A stretch of 64,000 nucleotides of DNA. Source: DASQPR01 sp963797605. GTDB taxonomy: Bacteria; Actinomycetota; Actinomycetes; Mycobacteriales; Micromonosporaceae. Under the pieces are notes generated by a model. It did no database searches, had not been told where the DNA came from, and saw only the letters and a list, made by a program, of their open reading frames with translations. The stretch covers positions 620,001 through 684,000 of the forward strand of contig CAWCPX010000005.1 in assembly GCA_963797605.1 (NCBI GenBank). The letters are read 5' to 3'. Position 1 is the first letter of the stretch, and the number at the start of each line of letters is the position of its first letter. This document shows positions 1 through 7,991 of this stretch, in pieces. The translations under genes were made by a program, and so were the position numbers.

Positions 1-954
1 GACCGGACAAGAGCTTACCGAGCAGGTCGGCGCGCCACGGCTGGTCGTTCACGTCTCTGATCATCGCGTACTCAATCGACACCCGACGCCCTGTGTGCGC
101 CGCGTAATCCCAGACAGCGCCCAGCACCTCCGCGACCTTCCAGCGCTGGTTGACCGGCACAAGCTCATCGCGCAGATCATCATCGGGCGCGTGCAACGAG
201 AGCGCAAGGGTCACCGATAGATCCTCGGAGATCAAGCGCTGAATGGCTGGTACGAGACCGACCGTAGAGACGGTGATGTGCCGTTGTGACAGCCCCAGGC
301 CCTCGGGGGCCGGCGATGTCAGTCGGCGGACCGCGTCGATCACCCGGGGGTAGTTGGCCAGGGGCTCGCCCATGCCCATGAAGACGACCCGGGAGAGCCG
401 TGGCGGCGAGTCGGGAAGCGACCCCGCTGGCGGCGACGCCGGCGAACCAGACGACCTGGTCGACGATCTCGGCGGTGGACAGGTTGCGGGTCAGCCCGGC
501 CTGGCCGGTCGCGCAGAACGGACAGGCCATGCCGCAGCCCGCCTGGCTGGACACGCAGACGGTGACCCGGTCGGGGTAGCCCATCAGCACGCTCTCGACG
601 AGCGAGCCGTCGTGCAGCCGCCACAGCGTCTTGCGGGTGGCGCCGTCGTCGCAGGTCAGTTGCTGACCGGGGTCAGCAACCGCGGCAGCAACGCGTCGGC
701 GAGACGGGTGCGGTCGAGCGCCGGGATGTCGGTCATCGCGGCCGGGTCGCGTTCCAGCCGGCCGAAGTAGTGCGCGGAGAGCTGGGTGGCGCGGAACGCC
801 TGCTCGCCCGTGTTCGGCCACGGCGGCCCGGCGCCCGGCGTAGATCGAGGTCGGCCAGGTGGCGGGGTGGCAAGCGCGGCCCGACGGCGCGCCGGAGCAC
901 TGGGCTCGGGGTGCGCTCGGGACTCGCGTCGGTGATCAGGGGCAGGGTAGTCAT
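1..954 (-). CDS. rlmN: 23S rRNA (adenine(2503)-C2)-methyltransferase RlmN, frameshifted, 3' end outside window
   Basis: Radical SAM enzyme that methylates A2503 of 23S rRNA (and A37 of some tRNAs). The radical-SAM cluster motif CGMACPFC is readable at about 500-540, preceded by SSQAG; further pieces in other frames read GMGEPLANY, SLHAPDDDLRDELVPVN and IEYAMIRDVNDQPWRADLL, all typical of the family. The start ATG at 954 gives MTTLPLITDA, and PPRHLADLDL follows, the usual actinobacterial N-terminus. At least three single-base frame breaks separate these pieces (one between PPRHLADLDL and QQLTCDDG, one after the AGVAASG segment near 430, probably more). The C-terminus lies beyond base 1. The motifs are undamaged, so sequencing error is more likely than a pseudogene. 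Confidence 0.85.
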
Positions 955-1052
955 GTTGCGTCTCAGTGTCCCACGCCGCCGGAAAAGTGGCCGAGGAGTG
1001 CCTGGGTGCCTGGTCACGGGCTCATGAGCGAGCGTCGTCGTAGTGAACAATG

Positions 1053-2205
1053 TCATTTCATCCGAGCAGACCGCATCAGCACGAAGGCGGCCGGAGCGGC
1101 GAACAGGACCGAGTCGAGCCGGTCCATCAGGCCGCCGTGGCCGGGCAGCAGGTTGCTCATGTCCTTCACCCCGAGATCGCGCTTGAGCAGCGATTCGGCC
1201 AGGTCACCCAGCACCGCTGCCACCGAGACGCCGAGCCCGAAGAGCGCGCCGTGCCAGAACGGCGTGTGGAAGACGACGTAGTGGAACAGCAGCGCGCCGC
1301 CGACCGCCGTGGCGACCAGGGACCCGGCGAAGCCCTCCCAGGACTTCTTCGGGCTGACCGTCGGCGCCATCGGGTGCTTGCCGAAGAAGACGCCGGCCGC
1401 GTACCCGCCGGTATCGGAGAGGACCACGCAGGCCAGGGTGTCCAGCACCCGCCACCGGCCGTCCGAACCGTGCGCGAGCAGCACCGCGAAACCGACGAGG
1501 AACGGTACGTACACGGCGATCGAGCGTGGCCGCCGACATGTCCCGGTGGAAGCCCTCCGGCGGCGTCGACAGGCGCCAGATCATCACGGCGATCACGGTG
1601 ATCAGCAGTCCGAGGATCAGGCTTCGACGCCGCCGTACCAGGCCAGGATCGGCATGACCAGGCAGCCGCCGAGCAGCGGGATCGTGGACGGCCGGGCGCG
1701 TACGTCGGCGCGGCGGCGGCCCTTCGCGTTGGGCGGCGGCGGCGAGTCCTGCCCGTCGCCGACGGCGTTGACCAGCTCCCAGACGCCGACGGCGGCACCG
1801 ACCGCGAGCACACCCAGGAACGCGGGCGGCCAGAGGAACAGCGACCCCAGCACGATCGCGGCGAGCAGCACACCGACGCCGATCGCGGCGGGCAGATTGC
1901 GACCGCCCGCTGCCGTTTCGCCTCCGCGACGTCGGCTCGCCGCTCTTCCCGAGGTCGCGCCGTGCGCCCGTGCTCGGAGAGGTCGAGTTCGAGCGGCCGG
2001 ATATCGGGGCGGCCCAGACCGGCCGGCGCATTGCCGGGGCGATCCGGGCCGGGGCACCGTTGCGGGCGGCTTCGTACGGCGCCGACGGCTCGGGACCGTA
2101 CATCGGGTGGGCGGAGACGCCGTCGCCGTACTCGAAGCCGCTTTCGGTGCCGGGTGGGCGGCCCCGGCGTAGGTCGCGATCTCTGGAGGGGTCGGTGTAG
2201 GCCAT
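1053..2205 (-). CDS. cdsA: phosphatidate cytidylyltransferase CdsA, frameshifted
   Basis: Membrane enzyme making CDP-diacylglycerol from phosphatidate and CTP, the entry to phospholipid synthesis. The C-terminal 150 residues (1053-1514) carry the CDP-diglyceride synthetase signature, seen as KRDLGVKD then LPGHGGLMDRLDS. Hydrophobic segments such as AAIVLGSLFLWPPAFLGVLA are read in another frame (1617-2057), and LILGLLITVIAVMIWRL in a third. The start at 2205 overlaps the frr stop by one base (TGATG), and the first 80 residues are a polar, Pro-rich extension common in actinobacterial CdsA. At least three single-base breaks are needed to join the parts. The gene is essential, so these are probably sequence errors. 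Confidence 0.85.
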
Positions 2206-2762
2206 CAGACCTCGAGCAGCTCGGCTTCCTTGTGCTTGATGAGCTCGTCGAGGATGGTGACGTACTTGTGGGTCAGGTCGTCGAGTTCCTTCTCGGCGCG
2301 CCGGCCCTCGTCTTCGCCCGCCTCACCGTCTTTGACGATGCGGTCGAGTTCTTCCTTGGCCTTGCGGCGCACGTTACGCACGGCGACCTTGGCGTCCTCG
2401 CCCTTGCCCCGGGCCACCTTGATCATCTCGCGGCGACGTTCCTCGGTCATCTGCGGCAGGTTGATGCGGATTTGCGTGCCCTCGTTGTTGGGGTTGACAC
2501 CGAGGTCGGAGTCGCGCAGGGCCTTTTCCATCGCGCCGATCTGGCCGGCGTCGTAGGGCTTGATGATGGCCATGCGCGGCTCGGGGATGCCGATCGACGC
2601 CATCTGCGGCAGTGGCGTGGGCGTGCCGTAGTAGTCGATGATGACCTTGGAAAACATGGCCGGCGTCGCCCGGCCGGTGCGGATCGCCGCGAAGTCTTCC
2701 TTCGCGTGCTCGACCGCCCGGTCCATCTTCTCCTCGGCCTCGAGGAGCGTGTCGTCGATCAC
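2205..2762 (-). CDS. frr: ribosome recycling factor
   Basis: Splits the post-termination ribosome together with EF-G. The 185-residue length is exactly that of the family. It begins MIDDTLLEAEEKMDRAVEHAKEDF, and RTGRATPAMF and the PEPRMAIIKPYDAGQIGAMEKAL stretch match the conserved RRF core. The C-terminal EEGR-like HKYVTILDELIKHKEAELLEV helix is typical. It lies 114 bases after pyrH and overlaps cdsA by one base, the standard pyrH-frr-cdsA arrangement, so cotranscription is likely. The reading frame is intact. Confidence 0.97.
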   Translation of the reverse strand: MIDDTLLEAEEKMDRAVEHAKEDFAAIRTGRATPAMFSKVIIDYYGTPTPLPQMASIGIPEPRMAIIKPYDAGQIGAMEKALRDSDLGVNPNNEGTQIRINLPQMTEERRREMIKVARGKGEDAKVAVRNVRRKAKEELDRIVKDGEAGEDEGRRAEKELDDLTHKYVTILDELIKHKEAELLEV

Positions 2763-2837
2763 GGTTCTTCTCGCTTCCTTGAGCCACGCTGTGGCCGCGT
2801 GTATGCGGTGAGTCTATGGATGCGCTAGCCGAGTCTA

Positions 2838-2879
2838 TGAAGCCACCGGCTAAAGCGCTGAATGTGAAGCCACCGGCTA
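2838..2879. repeat. 15-bp direct repeat just past the pyrH stop
   Basis: The 15-mer TGAAGCCACCGGCTA occurs at 2838-2852 and again at 2865-2879, a period of 27. The second copy ends on the pyrH stop codon (TAG, read at 2877-2879). A shorter duplicate, GAGTCTATG, lies just beyond in the pyrH-frr gap. This is one of several short tandem duplications at gene 3' ends in this window. Confidence 0.8.
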
Positions 2880-3608
2880 CGCCGTGATCAAGGTGCCGAT
2901 CTTCTCACCGCACATGGCCCGGACGATGGTGTCCGGCCCGTCGGAGCCGAAGACCAGCATCGGCAGCTTGTTGTCGCGGCAGAGGCTGAGCGCGGCTGCG
3001 TCCATAACCCGTAGTCCCTCGCGGAGCGCCTCGTCAAACGTCACCGTTGTCAGCTTACGGGCGTTGGGGTCGGTACGGGGATCGGCTGTGTACACCCCGT
3101 CGACGCCGTTCTTGCTCATCAGCACGATGTCCGCGTGGATCTCCAGGGCCCGCTGCGCCGCGACCGTGTCGGTGGAGAAGTACGGCATGCCCGCGCCCGC
3201 TCCGAAGATCACGACGCGACCCTTTTCCAGGTGGCGGATCGCCCGCCGGGGGATGTACGGCTCGGCGACCTGCGCCATGTTGATCGCCGTCTGCACCCGG
3301 GTGTCGATGCCCTCCTTCTCCAGGAAGTCCTGGAGCGCGAGGCAGTTCATCACGGTGGCGAGCATGCCCATGTAGTCGGCACGGGGGCGGTCCATGCCCC
3401 GGCGCTGCAACTCGGCGCCGCGGAAGAAGTTGCCGCCGCCGATGACGACGGCCACCTGCACGCCGCGCCGGACCACGGTCGCGATCTGTCGGGCCATCGC
3501 CTGGACGACGTCGGGGTCGACCCCGATCGCACCGCCGCCGAACACCTCACCGGACAACTTCAGAACAACCCGCCCGTACGGCAGGGTCTCGTCCGCACTA
3601 TCCGTCAT
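2877..3608 (-). CDS. pyrH: UMP kinase
   Basis: Phosphorylates UMP to UDP in pyrimidine nucleotide synthesis; hexameric amino acid kinase-fold enzyme. Family marks are VVLKLSGEVFGG near residue 14, IGGGNFFRGAELQRRGMDR near 57, and the FGAGAGMPYFSTDTVAAQRA substrate region near 133. Length (243) is normal. It sits between tsf and frr as in nearly all bacteria. A 15-bp direct repeat directly follows the stop. Frame intact. Confidence 0.97.
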   Translation of the reverse strand: MTDSADETLPYGRVVLKLSGEVFGGGAIGVDPDVVQAMARQIATVVRRGVQVAVVIGGGNFFRGAELQRRGMDRPRADYMGMLATVMNCLALQDFLEKEGIDTRVQTAINMAQVAEPYIPRRAIRHLEKGRVVIFGAGAGMPYFSTDTVAAQRALEIHADIVLMSKNGVDGVYTADPRTDPNARKLTTVTFDEALREGLRVMDAAALSLCRDNKLPMLVFGSDGPDTIVRAMCGEKIGTLITA

Positions 3609-3710
3609 CGCGCATGCCTCCGGGGGTAGGTGGTGACGTACGAACGAGGAGGCCGCGGTGTTGTGGAAACAGACACCGGCGACCTCCTCGCCTTCGTTCT
3701 AACGCGCCGT

Positions 3711-4544
3711 TCAGGCCTGGCCGACCTCGAACCGCACGAACTTCTTGACCGTCAAACCGGTCTCGGTGAGCACCTGCTGAACCGACTTCTTCTGGTCCTG
3801 CACCGACGGCTGCTCCAGGAGCACGAAGTCCTTGAAGTAGGCGTTGACGCGGCCCTCGACGATCCGCGGCAGGGCGGCTTCGGGCTTGCCCTCCTCCTTG
3901 GCCGTCTGCTCGGCCACGCGACGCTCGGTCTCGACCACGTCGGCCGGAACCTCGTCACGCGTCAGGTACTTCGGGCGCATCGCGGCGATCTGCATGCCGA
4001 CGAGGCGGGCGTCATCGATGGACGCCTCGTCGGAGTTCTTGCCCGCGTAAGCGACCATGACGCCGACCTGCGGGGGCAGGTCCGGCGACTTGCGGTGCAT
4101 GTAGACCGCGACCGGGCCGTCGAGAACGCCGATGCGGTTGACGACGAGCTTCTCGCCGATCTTCGCGGACTGCTCCTCGACCGCGGCGGCGACGGTGCGG
4201 CCGTCGGGCAGCGAGGAGGCGAGGAACGCGTCGACGGAAGCCGGCTTGTCGACGGCGACCTGGTCCACGAGTTCCTGCGCGAACGCCACGAAGTCGGCGT
4301 TCTTGGCGACGAAGTCCGTCTCGCAGTTGAGCTCGAGAAGCGCGTTGCCCTTGTGGGCCACGAGCCCGTTGGCCGCGACCCGGTCCGCCCGCTTGCCGAC
4401 GTCCTTGGCACCCTTGACGCGCAGCAGCTCGACCGCCTTGTCGAAGTCGCCGTCGGACTCGACGAGCGCCTTCTTGCAGTCCATCATTCCGGAGCCGGTG
4501 AGGTCGCGGAGCTTCTTAACATCCGCAGCAGTAAATTCTGCCAT
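3711..4544 (-). CDS. tsf: translation elongation factor Ts
   Basis: Nucleotide exchange factor for EF-Tu. The N-terminal UBA-like helix carries the first EF-Ts signature (LRDLTGSGMMDCKKAL, residues about 12-27) and the second signature region is ELNCETDFVAKN near residue 73. At 277 residues it is a typical full-length actinobacterial EF-Ts with the coiled dimerisation segment. It is downstream of rpsB, separated by 212 bases that contain a strong hairpin (see 4677-4749). Frame intact. Confidence 0.97.
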   Translation of the reverse strand: MAEFTAADVKKLRDLTGSGMMDCKKALVESDGDFDKAVELLRVKGAKDVGKRADRVAANGLVAHKGNALLELNCETDFVAKNADFVAFAQELVDQVAVDKPASVDAFLASSLPDGRTVAAAVEEQSAKIGEKLVVNRIGVLDGPVAVYMHRKSPDLPPQVGVMVAYAGKNSDEASIDDARLVGMQIAAMRPKYLTRDEVPADVVETERRVAEQTAKEEGKPEAALPRIVEGRVNAYFKDFVLLEQPSVQDQKKSVQQVLTETGLTVKKFVRFEVGQA

Positions 4545-4676
4545 TACGTTTTGTCCGTTTCAAAGTTAGGACCGGCCCACCCGAACCACCGAATTGCCAC
4601 GGCGCATGTTCGGTTGCCAGTACACCCCAAAAGATCTTTAAAGCTTTTCGTCCGACCCACCCACATGGACCACACA

Positions 4677-4749
4677 GGCATTTTCGCCTCGCCTGACCAC
4701 GGAGGGATCAAGCTTGACCGCCCGGAGTGGTCAGGCGAGGCGAAATGCC
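4677..4749 (-). terminator. 23-bp stem hairpin between rpsB and tsf (attenuator or processing site)
   Basis: The arm at 4677-4700 (GGCATTTTCGCCTCGCCTGACCAC) is repeated inverted at 4727-4749 with one bulged T, giving a stem of 23 pairs around a 26-base loop. The loop contains the 10-base palindrome TCAAGCTTGA (4708-4717). It begins 8 bases past the rpsB stop on the minus strand. There is no U-tract directly after it, so partial termination, mRNA stabilisation or RNase processing are all possible; the rpsB-tsf gap is a known attenuation point in some bacteria. Confidence 0.7.
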
Positions 4750-4756
4750 AAAAGCC

Positions 4757-5581
4757 TTACTCCGACGCAGCCGGCGCCTCAGGAGCAGCAGCCGGCGCCC
4801 CAGCGGGAACCAACAACTCGGTCTCCCACTCAGCCAACGGCTCGTCACCCGCAACAACACCGGGCTCCGGCTTGTCGTCGCCCCGGCTCTTGCCGGACCG
4901 CGCGATGAGGCCCGCAGCGACCGCGTCCGCGATGACCCGCGTGAGCAGGGCGGCCGACCGGATCGCGTCGTCGTTGCCCGGGATCGGGAAGTCGACCTCG
5001 TCCGGGTCGCAGTTGGTGTCGAGCACCGCGATGACCGGGATGCCCAGCTTGCGAGCCTCGTCGACGGCGATGTGCTCCTTCTTCGTGTCGACGATCCACA
5101 CGGCGGCCGGGGTCTTCTGCATGTCGCGGAGGCCACCGAGCGTCTTCGTGAGCTTGATCTTCTCGCGCGACAGCTGAAGGGTTTCCTTCTTCGTGTAACC
5201 GGCGGCGACGCTGCTGAGCTCGAGGCCTTCGAGCTCCTTCATGCGCTGGAGCCGCTTGTGCACGGTCTGGAAGTTGGTGAGCATGCCGCCGAGCCAGCGG
5301 TGGTTCACGTAGGGCATGCCGACGCGCGTGGCTTCCTCGGCGATGGCCTCCTGGGCCTGCTTCTTCGTGCCGACGAACAGCACGGAGCCGCCCGCAGCCA
5401 CGGTGTTCTTGACGAACTCGTACGTCTTCTCGATGTAGTCGAGGCTCTGACGCAGGTCGATGATGTAGATGCCGTTGCGCTCGGTCATGATGAAGCGCTT
5501 CATCTTCGGGTTCCAGCGGCGGGTCTGGTGCCCGAAGTGGACACCGCTCTCCAGCAACTGGCGCATGGTTACGACAGCCAT
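4757..5581 (-). CDS. rpsB: 30S ribosomal protein S2
   Basis: Small-subunit protein needed for late 30S assembly. It starts MAVVTMRQLLESGVHFGHQTRRWNPKM, which contains the S2 N-terminal signature, and has FVGTKKQAQEAIAEEATR near residue 73 and the AVDEARKLGIPVIAVLDTNCDPD signature near 175. The 274 residues include an acidic/Ala-rich C-terminal tail that is usual in Actinomycetota. It heads the rpsB-tsf unit. The 226 bases upstream (5582-5807) hold no gene; they should contain the promoter and leader. Confidence 0.97.
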   Translation of the reverse strand: MAVVTMRQLLESGVHFGHQTRRWNPKMKRFIMTERNGIYIIDLRQSLDYIEKTYEFVKNTVAAGGSVLFVGTKKQAQEAIAEEATRVGMPYVNHRWLGGMLTNFQTVHKRLQRMKELEGLELSSVAAGYTKKETLQLSREKIKLTKTLGGLRDMQKTPAAVWIVDTKKEHIAVDEARKLGIPVIAVLDTNCDPDEVDFPIPGNDDAIRSAALLTRVIADAVAAGLIARSGKSRGDDKPEPGVVAGDEPLAEWETELLVPAGAPAAAPEAPAASE

Positions 5582-5807
5582 AGTTGGCGTACTCCCTGTG
5601 CTACCTGGTTGTTCGACGGGCCGGTCGGCTCGTCGCCTAGCGCCCGGTCGTCGGCCGTGATTTGCCCGAAACGTGTCGTGATGACCGGATCGGGACCAGG
5701 GCGGCCGCCGCTTGGCGAAAGGTGATCACCAAGAGGGCGCGCGAGGTCGACCGCACTGAGAGCGGTCGCCAACATGAAGTGTACGCGAACTCCGGCAGGA
5801 GCCTGCG

Positions 5808-6710
5808 TCAGGTGGCCAGTGCCGCCGCGAAGATCAGAATCAGACCGACGGGAAGGTACGCGAGCGGTGTGCGCAACCACGCGCGCCCCGGGTTCGGGCC
5901 GGACGCCGCCGCGGCACCGATCGCGAGCGCGTAGAGACCCACCGCGACCAGCGGCACACCCGCCATCGCGAACACGCTGGCCAGCACGCCGTTGGTGATC
6001 ACGATGTGCGCGAACTCGGCTGTGATCAACACGCGGGCGAGGAACAGCTCGACGATCACCGCGGCAATGCCGAGCAGCGTGGCAAGGCCCGGCCGGCGGG
6101 ACAGGTAGACGGCCGGCGGCGGCGCCGCCATGGCCTGCGTCGGGGCCTGCAGCGGGTAAGTCGTCGGCGTCGGCGCCGGTTGCTGCGGCGCGATCGGAGC
6201 CGCCGGCGACTGCGGTTCCACCGGCCTCATCGCATCGGACCTCACCGCGTCGGAGCGGGCCGTGTCGGCGCCGTCGGTCGGGCGCCGGAGCGCCTGCCGG
6301 TCGAGACGTTCGGCCCGGTAGCGCTGCGGCTCGTCGGCACCCGATTCGGACATCTGGGCATCGTCGTCCATCGTCGGCGCGTCAATCCCGGGCCGCTTGC
6401 CGGAGCGGCGGCGCACGGGAAGACGTCGCGGCGAACTGTCAGACCCGCCACCGGAGTAGACGGGCGCGTCGTCGTAGCCCGGGTCGGCGTAACGCTGGTC
6501 GGCATACCCGGTGTCGGCGGACGCGTACGCGGGATCGGAGTAGCCCGGTTCGGCGTACTGCGCGGGATTCCCGTACGCGTAGCCACCCGATTCGTCGGGG
6601 TAGCGCTCGGCGGGACGCTGCCCGGGCACCGGAACCCGACCGGGGTCGTCGTCAGGGTGTTCGCCGTACCAACGTTCCGGTTCGGTGGGGTATTGCCGTT
6701 GTCCGTCCAC
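5808..6710 (-). CDS. uncharacterised membrane protein with long Tyr/Pro-rich N-terminal region
   Basis: 300 residues. The first 200 are low-complexity and predicted disordered: a Tyr-Ala-Asp-Pro rich stretch (repeats like YADPGYDDA, residues 50-85), a basic patch RRLPVRRRSGKR, then Pro-rich sequence. The last 90 residues form three hydrophobic segments (LATLLGIAAVIVELFLARVL, GVLASVFAMAGVPLVAVGLY, YLPVGLILIFAAAL). No catalytic motif is visible. It is divergent from the gene at 6845 and upstream of rpsB. I recognise the architecture as common in Actinomycetota but cannot name a function; a cell-envelope or scaffold role is only a guess. Confidence 0.75.
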   Translation of the reverse strand: MDGQRQYPTEPERWYGEHPDDDPGRVPVPGQRPAERYPDESGGYAYGNPAQYAEPGYSDPAYASADTGYADQRYADPGYDDAPVYSGGGSDSSPRRLPVRRRSGKRPGIDAPTMDDDAQMSESGADEPQRYRAERLDRQALRRPTDGADTARSDAVRSDAMRPVEPQSPAAPIAPQQPAPTPTTYPLQAPTQAMAAPPPAVYLSRRPGLATLLGIAAVIVELFLARVLITAEFAHIVITNGVLASVFAMAGVPLVAVGLYALAIGAAAASGPNPGRAWLRTPLAYLPVGLILIFAAALAT

Positions 6711-6844
6711 GGATGCACACCGTAAGCGACGGCGCCGTGATCTCGCCAGCGCAGTGTCCGGTGATGGGATGGTTCGTGCCCATAATTGTGACCTGTGATC
6801 CCGATCGCTGCGCGCGGTCGGGGTCCGGGCGCACGCTCCGTGGC

Positions 6845-7987
6845 ATGAACGACTCCCAGACCGACGCCGAGCGCTTCGCCGCCACCTTCCGCCTGATCGC
6901 GCGGCTGGAGTTCGCGCTCTCGTCCCCTCTCTACGAACGGCTCGCGATCGGCATCGCCGACCGGTTCGATCTCACCTCACCGCTGACCGCCGCACCCCGG
7001 ACCCAGCAGTCGCCGCTGCTCTACTTCGCGGCGATCGGCTACGCGCTGCGCACCCGAGCGACGGGGCATCCGCTCGCCGAGTGGATGCCGACGCTCGGCG
7101 GCACCCGGGCGGCGACCGACGGCGAACCCCTGGACGCGCTCGCGGACCTCGTCGACGCCCATCGCGACGAGATCACCCACCTCTGCGCGACCCGGATGAC
7201 GCAGACCAACGAGGCGGCGCGGGCGGCGGTGCTGCGCCCGGCGTTCGGTCGCGCAGCCGAGGTGGTCGAGGGCAGGCCGATGGCACTGGTCGAGATCGGC
7301 ACGAGCGCGGGTCTGCTGCTGGTGCCGGATCGCTACCGATACCGCTACCACGACAAGTCCCGGTCGGAGACCTTCGGCGACGGCGCGCTGACCATCGATT
7401 GCGAGATCCGGGGCGACGGGTGGCCGACGCCGGCGGCCACGCCGCTGCCGATCGTGTCGCGCACCGGGATCGATCTGAACCCGATCCACTGGGCCGACGC
7501 GGACGCCGTGACCTGGCTGCGAGCGTGCGTGTGGCCCGAGCACATCGCCCGGATCGCGCGGCTCGACGCGGCCCTCGCCGAGGTCGCCACGGCGGCACCG
7601 ACGCTGATCGCCGGGGACATCGTCACCGCGCTCCCCCGCGTCCTCGCCGCGATCGACCCGGCCACCGTGCCGGTCGTGTTCGGCTCCCACGTGCTGCCCT
7701 ACCTGCCCCCCGACGGGCGCGCCGAGATCGTGCGCGCGATCGACGAAGTCGGCCGGAAGCGGGAGCTGATCGCCATCCTCAACGAGGGCGCGGGCATGCT
7801 GCCGAGCAACTGGTTCGCCGTGGACGCGCGTGGAGTCGGCACCGGCGTGCGGACCCAGGTGACGATCGCGCACTTCCGTGACGGCGACGCGACGGTCGAG
7901 GTGCAGGCGGAGGGCGGCGCGCACGGTGCGTGGCTGGAATTCGACCCGCACACGTACGCGTACGCGCCGCCCTCCCTGGCTGTTTAA
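6845..7987 (+). CDS. DUF2332 family protein
   Basis: About 380 residues from ATG 6845 (MNDSQTDAERFAATFRL). An upstream in-frame ATG at 6713 exists, but the extension is rich in Cys and lacks family likeness, so the later start is chosen. Recognisable DUF2332 features are SPLYERLAIGIADR near residue 28, EIGTSAGLLL in the middle and a VVFGSHVLPYLPPDGR segment followed by LIAILNEGAG. The EIGTSAG motif and overall fold suggest an S-adenosylmethionine-dependent methyltransferase-like core, but no function is established. It converges on the HTH-MurA gene with only four bases between stops. Confidence 0.8.
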   Translation: MNDSQTDAERFAATFRLIARLEFALSSPLYERLAIGIADRFDLTSPLTAAPRTQQSPLLYFAAIGYALRTRATGHPLAEWMPTLGGTRAATDGEPLDALADLVDAHRDEITHLCATRMTQTNEAARAAVLRPAFGRAAEVVEGRPMALVEIGTSAGLLLVPDRYRYRYHDKSRSETFGDGALTIDCEIRGDGWPTPAATPLPIVSRTGIDLNPIHWADADAVTWLRACVWPEHIARIARLDAALAEVATAAPTLIAGDIVTALPRVLAAIDPATVPVVFGSHVLPYLPPDGRAEIVRAIDEVGRKRELIAILNEGAGMLPSNWFAVDARGVGTGVRTQVTIAHFRDGDATVEVQAEGGAHGAWLEFDPHTYAYAPPSLAV

Positions 7988-7991
7988 GGCG

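Noticed and set aside
3630..5177. 515-codon plus-strand frame opposite tsf and rpsB
   Set aside because: Crosses two certain ribosomal/elongation genes and the hairpin between them; no motif.
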